A DNA stretch of 54,123 nt from Leptolyngbyaceae cyanobacterium M33_DOE_097. GTDB taxonomy: Bacteria > Cyanobacteriota > Cyanobacteriia > Leptolyngbyales > Leptolyngbyaceae. This document shows, piece after piece, positions 17,849 to 25,926 of the stretch. Within the stretch, counting starts at the first letter, position 1; the number at the start of each line of letters is the position of its first letter. The DNA lies in NCBI GenBank assembly GCA_015296075.1, contig DVDV01000360.1:1-54123 (forward strand), given 5' to 3'. Both the position numbers and the translations under genes were made by a program. The notes beneath the pieces are model-generated. The model made no database searches. It was not told the origin of the DNA and saw only the letters and a program-made list of their open reading frames with translations.

Positions 17849-18484
17849 ATGGTTCTGCAACTAGGCGATACGGTCCCCAATTTTACTCAACAATCCAGCG
17901 AGGGTGAGATCAGCTTTTACGATTGGGCTGGCGATAGCTGGGTTGTTTTGTTCTCTCACCCAGCGGACTATACTCCTGTTTGCACCACCGAATTAGGAGA
18001 AGTTGCCAAACTCAAGCCAGAATTTGACAAGCGCAACGCTAAAGTGATTGCTCTCAGTGTTGACAGTGCTGATTCTCACACTGGATGGATTAGCGACATC
18101 AACGAAACTCAGGCAACTACAGTTAACTATCCAATCCTGGCAGATGACGACAAAAAGGTTTCTGATCTGTATGGCATGATTCACCCCAACGCGAATGCCA
18201 AACTGACCGTGCGATCGGTATTTGTCATCGATCCTCAGAAGAAGCTGCGCTTGACTATCACCTATCCACCCAGCACTGGACGCAACTTTGAAGAGATTTT
18301 GCGCGTGATTGACTCGCTGCAGCTGACCGATAACTATGGTGTTGCAACACCTGTGAACTGGAAGGATGGTGAAGACGTAGTTGTTGTTCCTTCGATCTCA
18401 ACTGAAGAGGCGAAGCAGAAGTTTCCTAAAGGGGTTGAAGAGATCAAGCCTTATCTGCGCATGACTCCCCAGCCTAATAAGTAG
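17849..18484 (+). CDS. 1-Cys peroxiredoxin (Prx6 subfamily)
   Basis: A 211-residue thiol peroxidase of the PRDX6-like group. The peroxidatic cysteine is Cys45 in the motif PVCTTE, after FSHPADYTP. No other cysteine is seen, so the enzyme must be reduced by an outside thiol. The long C-terminal dimerisation extension of this subfamily is present (NYGVATPVNWKDGEDVVVVP, then KFPKGVEEIKPYLR). ATG 17849 (MVLQLGDTVPNF) matches the family start and has AGGAA upstream; the 45-residue open extension back to 17714 is unlikely to be translated. A terminator follows at 18569. It complements the PrxQ enzyme at 2454 in peroxide defence. Confidence 0.95.
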   Translation: MVLQLGDTVPNFTQQSSEGEISFYDWAGDSWVVLFSHPADYTPVCTTELGEVAKLKPEFDKRNAKVIALSVDSADSHTGWISDINETQATTVNYPILADDDKKVSDLYGMIHPNANAKLTVRSVFVIDPQKKLRLTITYPPSTGRNFEEILRVIDSLQLTDNYGVATPVNWKDGEDVVVVPSISTEEAKQKFPKGVEEIKPYLRMTPQPNK

Positions 18485-18568
18485 TCATTGCATTAAGGAG
18501 AAGGCTGTTTGGGAATGGTACAACCATTCCCGATCGCCCGTAAATCAAGGTATCTACTTAGACGATAG

Positions 18569-18598
18569 AAGCGGTGGTGGTTGCCACTGCTTTTTTTT
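18569..18598 (+). terminator. Rho-independent terminator after the 1-Cys Prx
   Basis: AGCGGTGG pairs with CCACTGCT (one G-U pair) around a short loop and is followed by eight T residues. A second perfect hairpin, GGGAATGG/CCATTCCC (18511-18531), sits between the stop codon and this terminator and may protect the 3' end. Confidence 0.85.
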
Positions 18599-18627
18599 AC
18601 CCAGATACTTTGCACTTTCTCTACAGT

Positions 18628-18717
18628 GTGAAAGACACCTCTGCCATCCGCTTGTGTGAACGGGTGAATCGTCAGTTAACGAAGAGTGGCGACATTTTGT
18701 ATCTCAATCAAGGGTAA
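18628..18717 (+). CDS. Possible 29-residue ORF or gene fragment
   Basis: GTG 18628 opens a frame whose product contains SAIRLCERVNRQLTKSGDIL and stops at 18717. Its composition looks protein-like, but there is no clear ribosome binding site and it follows a strong terminator. It could be a decayed gene fragment. I recognise no family. Confidence 0.15.
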   Translation: MKDTSAIRLCERVNRQLTKSGDILYLNQG

Positions 18718-18764
18718 CGGAGCCTGGAGCCACACAGGGCAAACCCAGGCTTTTGCGCGATCGC

Positions 18765-18935
18765 TTAAAACAGACCTAACCACTCCAACAAGCCTTTGCC
18801 AGTCAGATATTCGATCGCCACCACAAAAATAAAACCGATCATGGCTGCTCGCCCGTTGAGTCGCTCAGAGTAGTGGTTGAAACCAGCCTTTGGCTCAGTG
18901 ACGCTTGGTGTAACAGAAGGTTTGATTTGAGTCAT
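18765..18935 (-). CDS. High-light-inducible protein (HLIP, small CAB-like protein)
   Basis: A 56-residue single-helix chlorophyll-binding protein of the thylakoid membrane, too short for most ORF filters. A polar N-terminus (MTQIKPSVTPSVTEPKAGFN) precedes the CAB motif ERLNGRAAMIGF (residues 24-35), and the helix continues IFVVAIEYLTGKGLLEWLGL. Glu24, Asn27 and Arg29 are the pigment-binding and helix-pairing residues of the family. Hlips bind chlorophyll and carotenoid, quench energy and help photosystem II assembly; HliC and HliD partner Ycf39 (a homologue is at 42557). AAGGAG lies eight bases upstream of ATG. An HLR1-like repeat at 18976-18993 suggests high-light control through RpaB. The exact Hli subtype is unclear. 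Confidence 0.93.
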   Translation of the reverse strand: MTQIKPSVTPSVTEPKAGFNHYSERLNGRAAMIGFIFVVAIEYLTGKGLLEWLGLF

Positions 18936-18975
18936 GGAACCATCTCCTTGATTGAAACGGGGTTCGTAAAGCTTG

Positions 18976-18993
18976 TTTACAAAACTTTACGTC
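18976..18993 (-). promoter_or_regulatory. HLR1-like RpaB box upstream of the HLIP gene
   Basis: On the plus strand TTTACAAA, two bases, TTTACGTC matches the HLR1 direct repeat (G/T)TTACA(T/A)(T/A) x2: first copy perfect, second 6 of 8. It lies 41-58 bases before the HLIP start. On the minus strand TTGGAA, 18 bases, TATGAT (about 18995-19024) is a possible core promoter placed so that the box falls at or just after the transcription start. That position fits repression in low light. Confidence 0.55.
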
Positions 18994-19140
18994 TATCATA
19001 TCGAGTTCTGACTAAGATTTCCAAGGCGTGAGCAAAAAATCGTGAGAAAAATGCCAAAGACTCGCTTTTCTCGACGGTTTAACGCATTAAGGAATTCGCT
19101 AAAATCGGGTGTAGTTTAGCAACTTTAAAATGAGAAGCGA

Positions 19141-19269
19141 GTGCTTGTAGCAACTTCATCTGGTGCGGTGGTCTGCAAAAAAATTCCCCCGCTGCGAGTA
19201 CGGGTTTCACCCTGCATTTACTCGGTTCGACCGATGGGCAAGCACGAGCGGAAGCGATACATTAAATAG
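19141..19269 (+). CDS. Possible small basic protein, 42 residues
   Basis: GTG 19141 opens a 42-residue frame ending in RPMGKHERKRYIK, just before the DUF1517 gene. The C-terminus is strongly basic. There is a purine-rich stretch (TGAGAAGCGA) directly before the start. A second frame is also open here, so chance is possible. I recognise no family. The rest of 18936-19353 holds the HLIP promoter and otherwise nothing that I can identify. Confidence 0.22.
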   Translation: MLVATSSGAVVCKKIPPLRVRVSPCIYSVRPMGKHERKRYIK

Positions 19270-19353
19270 TGAAGCCTGATTCATAAGTCTTAACAGAGGT
19301 TTAAGGTCAGGTTTTGACGGCAGTTGAGCTGCCATAGCGTCTGGGTTAAAACT

Positions 19354-20313
19354 ATGCAAAAATTCTTTGCTTCTTTTATTCAACCTTTTGTGAAGCCATT
19401 CCTTGCGATCGCGCTGGTTGTCACGCTGGTCTTTGGTTCCGTGAGTCCGGCTCTTGCAGCAGGCGGTGGTCGGATTGGGGGTGGTTCCTTCCGCGCCCCA
19501 GCGCCCCGTACCTATAGTCCTGGCCCTCGCACCTATGCGCCTGGTCCTGGTGGTGGCTACTATCCCGGTGGTGGCATTGGCTACCCCTTTGTGTTTCCAT
19601 CGCCAATCTTCTTTGTGGGCGGTGGTGGCTTGTTTAGTCTGTTGATCTTTTTGGCGATCGCAGGCTTCATTCTGCAAAGCTTTCGTCGGCAAGCAGACTC
19701 TGATTTGGGATACGGCACGACCAATCCGACTGTGGGTATTACCAGGCTGCAAGTAGGTCTGTTGGCGAGCGCTCGTGAGTTACAAAGCGAGTTGAACGAG
19801 CTTGCTCTGAAAGCCAATACTGGCTCAAGTGAAGGTCTGGCAGAGGTTTTACAAGAAACTTCACTCGCATTGCTGCGTCACCCCGAATATTGGGTTTATG
19901 CTGGTGCGGCTTCTCAACCATCTCGCTTAGCCGCCGCCGAAGCGGAGTTTAATCGGTTGGCGTTGGGCGAGCGGGGTAAGTTTTCTCGTGAAACTCTCTC
20001 GAATGTAAACAACCAATTGCGTCAGGCAGAGCCAAAAGGCGTTTTGACCGCAGCAGGTGGTGAATTGGCTGAGGTTACGACTGGCACTCCCGGTGAGTAC
20101 ATTGTTGTGACTGTGTTAGCGGCAACTCAAGGTGAGTTAAAGCTACCCCCCATCAACAATGAGGCTGACCTGCGCCAAGCACTTCAACAATTGGGTGGCG
20201 TATCGAGCGATCGCCTGTTAGCACTCGAAGTCCTCTGGACTCCACAAGCTGAAAACGATGTACTCAGCAGTGAAGATGTGCTAGTTCAATATCCAAATCT
20301 GAAGTTGATTTAG
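19354..20313 (+). CDS. DUF1517 domain membrane protein
   Basis: A 319-residue protein of the DUF1517 family, found in cyanobacteria and plastids; the function is not established. A signal-type N-terminus (hydrophobic LAIALVVTLVFGS, then ALA at about 33-35) is followed by a Gly/Pro-rich region with RIGGGSFRAPAPRTYSPG. A transmembrane stretch GLFSLLIFLAIAGFIL comes next, and then a soluble domain from about residue 135: GITRLQVGLLASARELQSEL, LLRHPEYWVYAG and DRLLALEVLWTPQAENDVLS. ATG 19354 is preferred to the upstream open extension at 19324. A strong terminator follows at 20337. The domain is probably membrane-anchored; which side it faces is not certain. Confidence 0.88.
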   Translation: MQKFFASFIQPFVKPFLAIALVVTLVFGSVSPALAAGGGRIGGGSFRAPAPRTYSPGPRTYAPGPGGGYYPGGGIGYPFVFPSPIFFVGGGGLFSLLIFLAIAGFILQSFRRQADSDLGYGTTNPTVGITRLQVGLLASARELQSELNELALKANTGSSEGLAEVLQETSLALLRHPEYWVYAGAASQPSRLAAAEAEFNRLALGERGKFSRETLSNVNNQLRQAEPKGVLTAAGGELAEVTTGTPGEYIVVTVLAATQGELKLPPINNEADLRQALQQLGGVSSDRLLALEVLWTPQAENDVLSSEDVLVQYPNLKLI

Positions 20314-20336
20314 TTGGATGTGATTTATCTCGAATG

Positions 20337-20362
20337 AAAAGGAGGTGATCGCCTCCTTTTTT
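20337..20362 (+). terminator. Rho-independent terminator after the DUF1517 gene
   Basis: AAAAGGAGG and CCTCCTTTT form a stem around the loop TGATCG, ending in a run of six T residues. It sits 24 bases past the stop codon. Confidence 0.9.
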
Positions 20363-20392
20363 GTTGTTCAGAAAGCGGGTTGAAGCCTGGAG

Positions 20393-20538
20393 TTTGGACT
20401 AATTCAAAAAATACACCATATTCTAGGAGGGGCGCTAGCGCAGCCCTAGCGAAGCCATGCCAAAGGCTATTGCCGCAAGACTATACGGCTGTTCGCCCTT
20501 ACACATAGTGGAAAATCGTGTTTAGTCTAAAGTCCAAT
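20393..20538. repeat. Candidate MITE-like palindromic element
   Basis: A 146-base segment between convergent genes is bounded by the inverted heptamer TTGGACT (20394-20400) and AGTCCAA (20531-20537). GACTAA and TTAGTC beside them extend the similarity. The middle carries the palindrome GCGCTAGCGC (about 20433) followed by AGCCCTAGCGAAGCCATGCC and AAAGGCTATTGCC, wording typical of repeated intergenic elements in cyanobacteria. It has no ORF. Multi-copy status cannot be tested from this window. Confidence 0.45.
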
Positions 20539-20565
20539 TGAAGCTTGCTGAATTGTTGGTTCCAT

Positions 20566-22206
20566 TCAGCCCACCGATGGAACGATAACCTCTAAAGAAA
20601 GATGTTGAGTTGTGGTTTGAAACGCTTCCCAGTTGGCGATCGCAGCAGGGTTTGACGGTTTTCCACGTTGTAACAGAGCAACCCCATCTTGAAAGTCAAC
20701 CAAGCCATACACTTTTGGGTCAAGCAACCCTTTCACCTGGCCTTGCATTCTGATCACGTCTCGCCCCTCCCCATCAAACGCTGGCGAGAACTGGAGCGGG
20801 TACCACATATCAACAACGGCGTATTCAACTTGAATCACTTGTTGGGCATCATTACGGAGTTCTATGCCAGGAAATCGCTGAGCTTCGCGGCGGCTCGATA
20901 AGTGGTTGATGATGTTGTTGGTGGCAGTCACACTTGCATCCGCAGGAATTTGGCGTAGCAGCGATCGCACAGCTTGAGCATGTTGCCACTGTCGCCCCGG
21001 CGAGACATAAACCCAGGGCTGCACCGAGTCAGGAATAATGAATGACAACGAGCGATTGGGGTTGGAGGTGATCGTAAAAAACAACCCTATCCCAATGCAG
21101 ATTAGCCAAATTCGGGCTGTGCGCGGCTGAAACCGTTGGGGATGCTTTGCCCACCACAAAATCGTTCCATAAAACAATCCCGGAACCAGCGTTACGGCAT
21201 AGCGCAGATGCATCGACAGCGCAACCGGGTCGTGTTGCATCAAGATCTTCAGCGTCGGAAAACCTGCTAGCAGCCACGCATCAACTGAAATCACGGGCAC
21301 AAAGGCGAGCGGCACCCACTGGGCTAGTAGATAGCGCAAGGTGCGATCGGGCGGATTGACCAACTCTGCTAAAAGCTGAATCGGGTTTCGCAGGATTGCC
21401 AACAGCACTTCAAAGGTTGAGGCTTCTTTGTTATCGACAAACTGCCCAAACTGCTCCACCATAAAGCGCCGCGAAATGTCGTCTGAAAAAAGCGGCATCA
21501 CGATATTGGTTAACAGCAGCATATATCCCAAACTGGCCGCGCAGAGCAGGATCCCCATCTGCAAAAAGCGGCGGCTAACGGCCATATAGAAGCCGACACC
21601 AAACAAAACCACACCCGCATCTTCACGCACCAGCAGGGTCAGCCCTGCTAGAACCCAAAATTTCCACCAGTGGCGCTTCTCCATTGCGAGCAACAAGCCA
21701 AACACAAACAGCGGCACCTGAGAAAAATCGTGAAAATTTGCCACCGTCGGGGCAAGCACTGCATTGGCACAGAAATAGCTGAGGGCAAACATGCCTGCCA
21801 ACCGGGGGGGATGGTAGACCCGCGCCAGTTTGTAAAGCATGAAACCACCGAGCGTCATCAGGGTGACTTGCAACAGAGACAACCCCGCCGGAGATTGCAG
21901 CAAAGCGTAGACAGGCAACCACAACAGCAACGAAGGGGTGAAATGTTGTCCTAGCCGCCGATAAAATACGTCTGGAATGGCACCGTCGAGTTGTACGACG
22001 CTGGACTCGGTTGAAGAGAGCGAGCTTTCAAACCAGCGCCCGTGCAGGCTATTCCAAAAGACCTGGTTGAAGATCCCTTGGTCAAAGGCAACAAAGGTCG
22101 GAAAAAAGTTGAAGTATCGATGCAAGGCCAGAAAGCTACAGACTAGCCAAAAAATCCCAGCCATCAGAATGACTGTGCGCCAACTCAGTAATTTGCGATC
22201 GCCCAT
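20566..22206 (-). CDS. DUF2079 polytopic membrane protein
   Basis: A 546-residue integral membrane protein of the DUF2079 family. An N-terminal helix (VILMAGIFWLVCSFLAL) is followed by the family's characteristic FVAFDQGIFNQVFWNSLHG and QHFTPSLLLWLPVYAL. Then come many hydrophobic helices up to about residue 380 and a soluble C-terminal part of about 150 residues (SLLRQIPADASVTATNNIIN). The fold resembles GT-C glycosyltransferases, with acidic residues after the first helix (FDQG), but no activity is known to me. The neighbours give no pathway. A CgeB-like glycosyltransferase lies 2.3 kb away, separated by the transporter gene. It is divergent from the transporter with only 94 bases between them. 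Confidence 0.88.
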   Translation of the reverse strand: MGDRKLLSWRTVILMAGIFWLVCSFLALHRYFNFFPTFVAFDQGIFNQVFWNSLHGRWFESSLSSTESSVVQLDGAIPDVFYRRLGQHFTPSLLLWLPVYALLQSPAGLSLLQVTLMTLGGFMLYKLARVYHPPRLAGMFALSYFCANAVLAPTVANFHDFSQVPLFVFGLLLAMEKRHWWKFWVLAGLTLLVREDAGVVLFGVGFYMAVSRRFLQMGILLCAASLGYMLLLTNIVMPLFSDDISRRFMVEQFGQFVDNKEASTFEVLLAILRNPIQLLAELVNPPDRTLRYLLAQWVPLAFVPVISVDAWLLAGFPTLKILMQHDPVALSMHLRYAVTLVPGLFYGTILWWAKHPQRFQPRTARIWLICIGIGLFFTITSNPNRSLSFIIPDSVQPWVYVSPGRQWQHAQAVRSLLRQIPADASVTATNNIINHLSSRREAQRFPGIELRNDAQQVIQVEYAVVDMWYPLQFSPAFDGEGRDVIRMQGQVKGLLDPKVYGLVDFQDGVALLQRGKPSNPAAIANWEAFQTTTQHLSLEVIVPSVG

Positions 22207-22300
22207 GCGCCTTTGTTACCCATAACCGATTCACTTTCTCACATTAGCGACGACGCAAGCAATGTGGTCAAATTAAAAGGAAATGAAATCGTGAACTGAG

Positions 22301-24493
22301 ATGAGCAGAAAGGCGTTCGTCCGCTGGGGATGCTGTTTTTTCATGAGTTTGGGGCTGATGCTGGGGTTGGCCCAGTGGCAGGGGGCGATCGCGCAACAGT
22401 CTCAACCCATCCCAATTGGTTTGGGGGTGGCACAGACCAGTAACGTTGCTTTGCTGGGGCAAGAGCAGGTCGCGGGTGGCAAAATTGCTGAACAGTACTT
22501 TAATCAGCAAGGTGGCATCAATGGCCGACCGATTCGGGTGGTGTTGCAAGACACTGGCGGTGAAGAAGCAGGCACGATCAACGCCTTTCAAACGCTGATC
22601 ACCAAAGACAAAGTCGTGGGAATTGTGGGGCCGACCCTGTCTCAGCAAGCGTTTAGTGCTGACCCGGTCGCCGATCGCGCGAAAGTTCCGGTGATTGGGC
22701 CTTCCAACACGGCCAAAGGGATTCCGCAAATTGGGGAGTATATCGCACGGGTTTCGGCTCCATCGGTGGTGGTAGCACCCAACTCTGTCCAGGCCGCACT
22801 GACGCTCAATCCGCAAATCAAGCGAGTCGCGATTTTCTTTGCTCAAAATGACGCGTTTAGCAAATCTGAGACTGAGATTTTTCAAAAGGTGGTGAAAGAG
22901 CAGGGGCTAGAGATTGTCACGGTGCAGAAGTTTCAGACAACAGACACCGACTTTCAAACCCAGGCAACCGCTGCTTTGAGCTTAAAGCCCGATCTGGCAA
23001 TTATCTCTGGTCTGGCGGCGGATGGGGGCAACTTGATTCGTCAGTTACGCGAGTTGGGGTATCGCGGTCTGATTATTGGTGGAAATGGCTTAAATACGGC
23101 GAATGTGTTTCCGGTTTGTAAAGCGCTGTGTGATGGGGTTTTGATTGCTCAGTCGTATAACCCAAAATTTCCGAATGCGATTAACAAAGCGTTTAGTGAA
23201 GCCTATACAAAGGCTTATGGTAAACAGCCGCCGCAGTTTAGTGCGCAGGCATTCACCGGGATTCAGGTGTTTGTGGAGTCGCTTGAGGCGATCGCGGCGC
23301 GTAAACCTCTGGAGCAGTTCTCGCTGGAAGAATTGCGGGTCGAACTAAACAAACAGTTACTCACAGGGCAATACGACACACCTCTGGGCAAAATTTCGTT
23401 CACTCCCGAAGGGGAAATCGTGCAGGAGAATTTCTACGTCGCTCAGATCAAGATGAGTCCCGATGGGGAAGATGGTGAATTTGTCTTCTCGAAGCTAACG
23501 GCATCGGGTTTGGCTCAAACAGAGGCTAGCAGTGAACCTGCTTCGGGTTTTGCCTGGGTTTTTCAAAATATCTTGAATGGCCTGTCGATCGGCAGTGTCT
23601 ACGTCATTTTTGCGCTGGGTTACACCCTTGTTTTTTCGATTTTGGGCATCATCAATTTTGCTCACGGTGCCATCTTCACCTTGGGAGCCTACTTCACTTA
23701 CATGCTGATGGGGCGCAAATTTGGGTTTAACGGTTTGCTGGCAAATGCTCAATTTCCGTTGCAACTGCCGTTTGTGTCTGCGATGTTGTTGGGGGCGGTT
23801 CTGGCTGGTCTGGTTGGGGTGGCGATCGAGCGATTTGCGTTTCGTCCCCTCAGAAAGCGCGGCTCTGATCCTCTATTTACCGTGGTGTCGAGCTTGGGTG
23901 TCGCGTTGGTGATTGTCAACTTGATTCAGTACCTGGTTGGGGCTGAACCCTACACCTTTCCAAGTAACATCTACGGCAATTTGCCTGAGAGTATTAACTT
24001 TGGCAGTGCGGCGAACCCGATTACTATTCGCACCGTGCAACTGGTGATTTTGGCGGTGTCAGGGCTGATCTTGACGATTTTGACCTTTCTGATTAGTGGC
24101 ACCAAGTATGGCAAAGCGATGCGTGCGGTTGCCGAGGACCCAACTACAGCCAGCCTTTTGGGCATTAATCCCGATCGCTTTGTGGTGTTGACCTTTTTTG
24201 TCAGCAGTTTTGTCGCTGCGATCGCGGGTTCACTTGTGGCTTCGAGCGTTGGCATCAGCAACCCCTACTTTGGCATCAACTACGGCTTAAAGGGCTTAGC
24301 GGTGATTGTGTTAGGTGGTTTGGGTAGTGTTCCGGGGGCGGTTGTGGGCGGCTTGCTGCTTGGCCTGTTTGAGGCGTTTGTGCCAGGTGAATACTCCGCC
24401 TTTAAGGATGCTGTCGCCTTTGGTCTGTTATTTCTGGTGTTGTTGATTCGTCCCAGTGGGCTGATGGGGCGCAGGGTAATTCAGAAGGTTTAA
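22301..24493 (+). CDS. Fused solute-binding protein and LivH-type permease (branched-chain/polar amino-acid ABC)
   Basis: A single 730-residue frame joins two subunits that are normally separate. Residues 1-31 are a signal sequence (CCFFMSLGLMLGLAQW). Residues 32-395 form a periplasmic type I binding protein of the LivK/UrtA kind: GIVGPTLSQQAFSADPVADR, KVPVIGPSNTAKGIP, RVAIFFAQNDAFSKSE. A linker of about 25 residues rich in Ser, Glu and Ala leads to a LivH permease (about 420-730): NILNGLSIGSVYVIFALGYT, GIINFAHGAIFTLGAYF, VAEDPTTASLLGINPDR and GGLGSVPGAVVGG. The substrate is likely an amino acid or urea-like compound, but specificity is unclear. LivM and the ATPases LivG and LivF are not in the window, so the transporter must use partners encoded elsewhere. 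The next gene is convergent. Confidence 0.92.
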   Translation: MSRKAFVRWGCCFFMSLGLMLGLAQWQGAIAQQSQPIPIGLGVAQTSNVALLGQEQVAGGKIAEQYFNQQGGINGRPIRVVLQDTGGEEAGTINAFQTLITKDKVVGIVGPTLSQQAFSADPVADRAKVPVIGPSNTAKGIPQIGEYIARVSAPSVVVAPNSVQAALTLNPQIKRVAIFFAQNDAFSKSETEIFQKVVKEQGLEIVTVQKFQTTDTDFQTQATAALSLKPDLAIISGLAADGGNLIRQLRELGYRGLIIGGNGLNTANVFPVCKALCDGVLIAQSYNPKFPNAINKAFSEAYTKAYGKQPPQFSAQAFTGIQVFVESLEAIAARKPLEQFSLEELRVELNKQLLTGQYDTPLGKISFTPEGEIVQENFYVAQIKMSPDGEDGEFVFSKLTASGLAQTEASSEPASGFAWVFQNILNGLSIGSVYVIFALGYTLVFSILGIINFAHGAIFTLGAYFTYMLMGRKFGFNGLLANAQFPLQLPFVSAMLLGAVLAGLVGVAIERFAFRPLRKRGSDPLFTVVSSLGVALVIVNLIQYLVGAEPYTFPSNIYGNLPESINFGSAANPITIRTVQLVILAVSGLILTILTFLISGTKYGKAMRAVAEDPTTASLLGINPDRFVVLTFFVSSFVAAIAGSLVASSVGISNPYFGINYGLKGLAVIVLGGLGSVPGAVVGGLLLGLFEAFVPGEYSAFKDAVAFGLLFLVLLIRPSGLMGRRVIQKV

Positions 24494-24541
24494 ATTGCAG
24501 TTGGGCGTACCGTCATCTCCCTGCCCCCACGCGAATCTAAT

Positions 24542-25675
24542 TTAACTAGAGATCATCATCTGGTTAGATTCGGCTACTATTGCGGCTTTGAGCCGTAGCA
24601 GATGCAATGTCCGCTCTAACGGGTGCGGGATTGGCAAACCGAGCGTTTGCAGCATTTGCTCAATGCGCCAGCGCCAGTCGTGGCGGGCCAAGTTGTGCTT
24701 ATAGTTGCGGCTACGAATGGCTTGTAAGCGATGCGGGTCGTCTAGTAAGGAACGAATCATTTCAACGCTGCGTTGTGGGTTGTCGGGCAACTCGATTGTT
24801 GCGTCTCGCCAATTCAACAATTCATCGGCTGCGGGAGTCGTTGGGCGTTTGCCGACAATGCCACACCCGGTCGCACTGCACTCAAACCAGCGAATTGTAA
24901 TAAACGGGTACGGAAACTCCCGCATGCCGGGATACATGGTGTCAAAGGCGATCGCAAGTTTGGTGCGGCGCAAGAGTTGGTAAAACAGGCGACGATCTCG
25001 GATATCCTCGCGATCGCGGTAGGGACGGTTTGGGTAAGACGACGAAGCACGCGGGGTCGCCCGGTAATAAAGCTGCTCAGAGCCAGGTTGGTTAAATGCT
25101 TCTGAAAAGGCGCGGTGAAATGCTTCAGGAATGCGCCCGTAACTCAACAGATCAATGAATCGCCCATCTTCATTGCTGCCATGTTGCAAGGCATCGCTGC
25201 CAAAGGGCAAAAATGAAACTGGAATTTGAAATGTTTGATGCAATGGCTCAACTAACTCTGGCATTGGCACAAACAAGTGATCAAACTGCCGAACATAATC
25301 GGGATAGATATCAAAATTCCACGCATCAAATACATAGGCAGCCACAATATCAAACTGCTTGCGCCAGTCTTTGATTGCAGATAAGGCGTGCAGTTGATGC
25401 CCGTGAATCGCAGGAATCAGCAGAACCTTGGGTGAATGTTGACTCGGCAGGGAAAAAGAAAGTGGCTCAAACGCACCAATTAAGCGGCGCGTCACCTTTT
25501 CTGAAAGACGATTGATCAGGGTGGGTTTGTGATGCGCACGAATTTTGACTGGACGGGCAATCGGTGCCAGAATTTGCGCTCCACAGGTTTGTACAACTAA
25601 ATCTTCAAACTCAAACAAGCAATCAGTCGAAACAGTCGAAACAAGATTTCTTTGAGAGAGAATATTTAAAAACAT
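24542..25675 (-). CDS. CgeB-like glycosyltransferase family protein
   Basis: A 377-residue protein with two Rossmann-like halves. The C-terminal half has IDLLSYGRIPEAFHRAF, then KLAIAFDTMYPGMREFPYPF, RWFECSATGCGIVGKRP and IRSRNYKHNLARHDWRWRIE, the arrangement of the CgeB/Glyco_trans_1_2 group. The FECSATGCG motif is where the nucleotide-sugar site lies. The N-terminal half reads KVLLIPAIHGHQLHALSAIK. It probably transfers a sugar to a surface polysaccharide or glycolipid; donor and acceptor are unknown. ATG 25675 (MFLNILSQRN) is preferred; the open extension to 25777 has low-complexity composition. No other sugar genes are adjacent. Confidence 0.75.
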   Translation of the reverse strand: MFLNILSQRNLVSTVSTDCLFEFEDLVVQTCGAQILAPIARPVKIRAHHKPTLINRLSEKVTRRLIGAFEPLSFSLPSQHSPKVLLIPAIHGHQLHALSAIKDWRKQFDIVAAYVFDAWNFDIYPDYVRQFDHLFVPMPELVEPLHQTFQIPVSFLPFGSDALQHGSNEDGRFIDLLSYGRIPEAFHRAFSEAFNQPGSEQLYYRATPRASSSYPNRPYRDREDIRDRRLFYQLLRRTKLAIAFDTMYPGMREFPYPFITIRWFECSATGCGIVGKRPTTPAADELLNWRDATIELPDNPQRSVEMIRSLLDDPHRLQAIRSRNYKHNLARHDWRWRIEQMLQTLGLPIPHPLERTLHLLRLKAAIVAESNQMMISS

Positions 25676-25926
25676 AATTAAGTAAGTCCTCTGCTGGGGT
25701 AGCTGGGCACTCGTTGCAGAAGCAGCGCGTGCGATCGCAGGTGAAATCGGACTACAACTTTCGACCGAGAAAATCACTAAGGATTTTTACCTAAGCAAAA
25801 AACTCACCCTTTACTATCGCTGCTGTACCCGCATTTGTACTGCGCCTAACGACAGAGAACACACATTCTTTCTATAGCAATTTGAATGGAGTAAGCGTAC
25901 TTGAAATAAGTCTGGGCAAATGTTTG

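Noticed and set aside
20337-20362. Sequence like the 3' end of 16S rRNA (GGAGGTGATC)
   Set aside because: It is a rho-independent terminator: short palindrome with T run, and no rRNA around it.
22301-24493. Frameshift or missing stop between two transport genes
   Set aside because: The frame runs through the linker with normal codon use and no internal ribosome binding site plus start at the permease; it looks like a true fusion.
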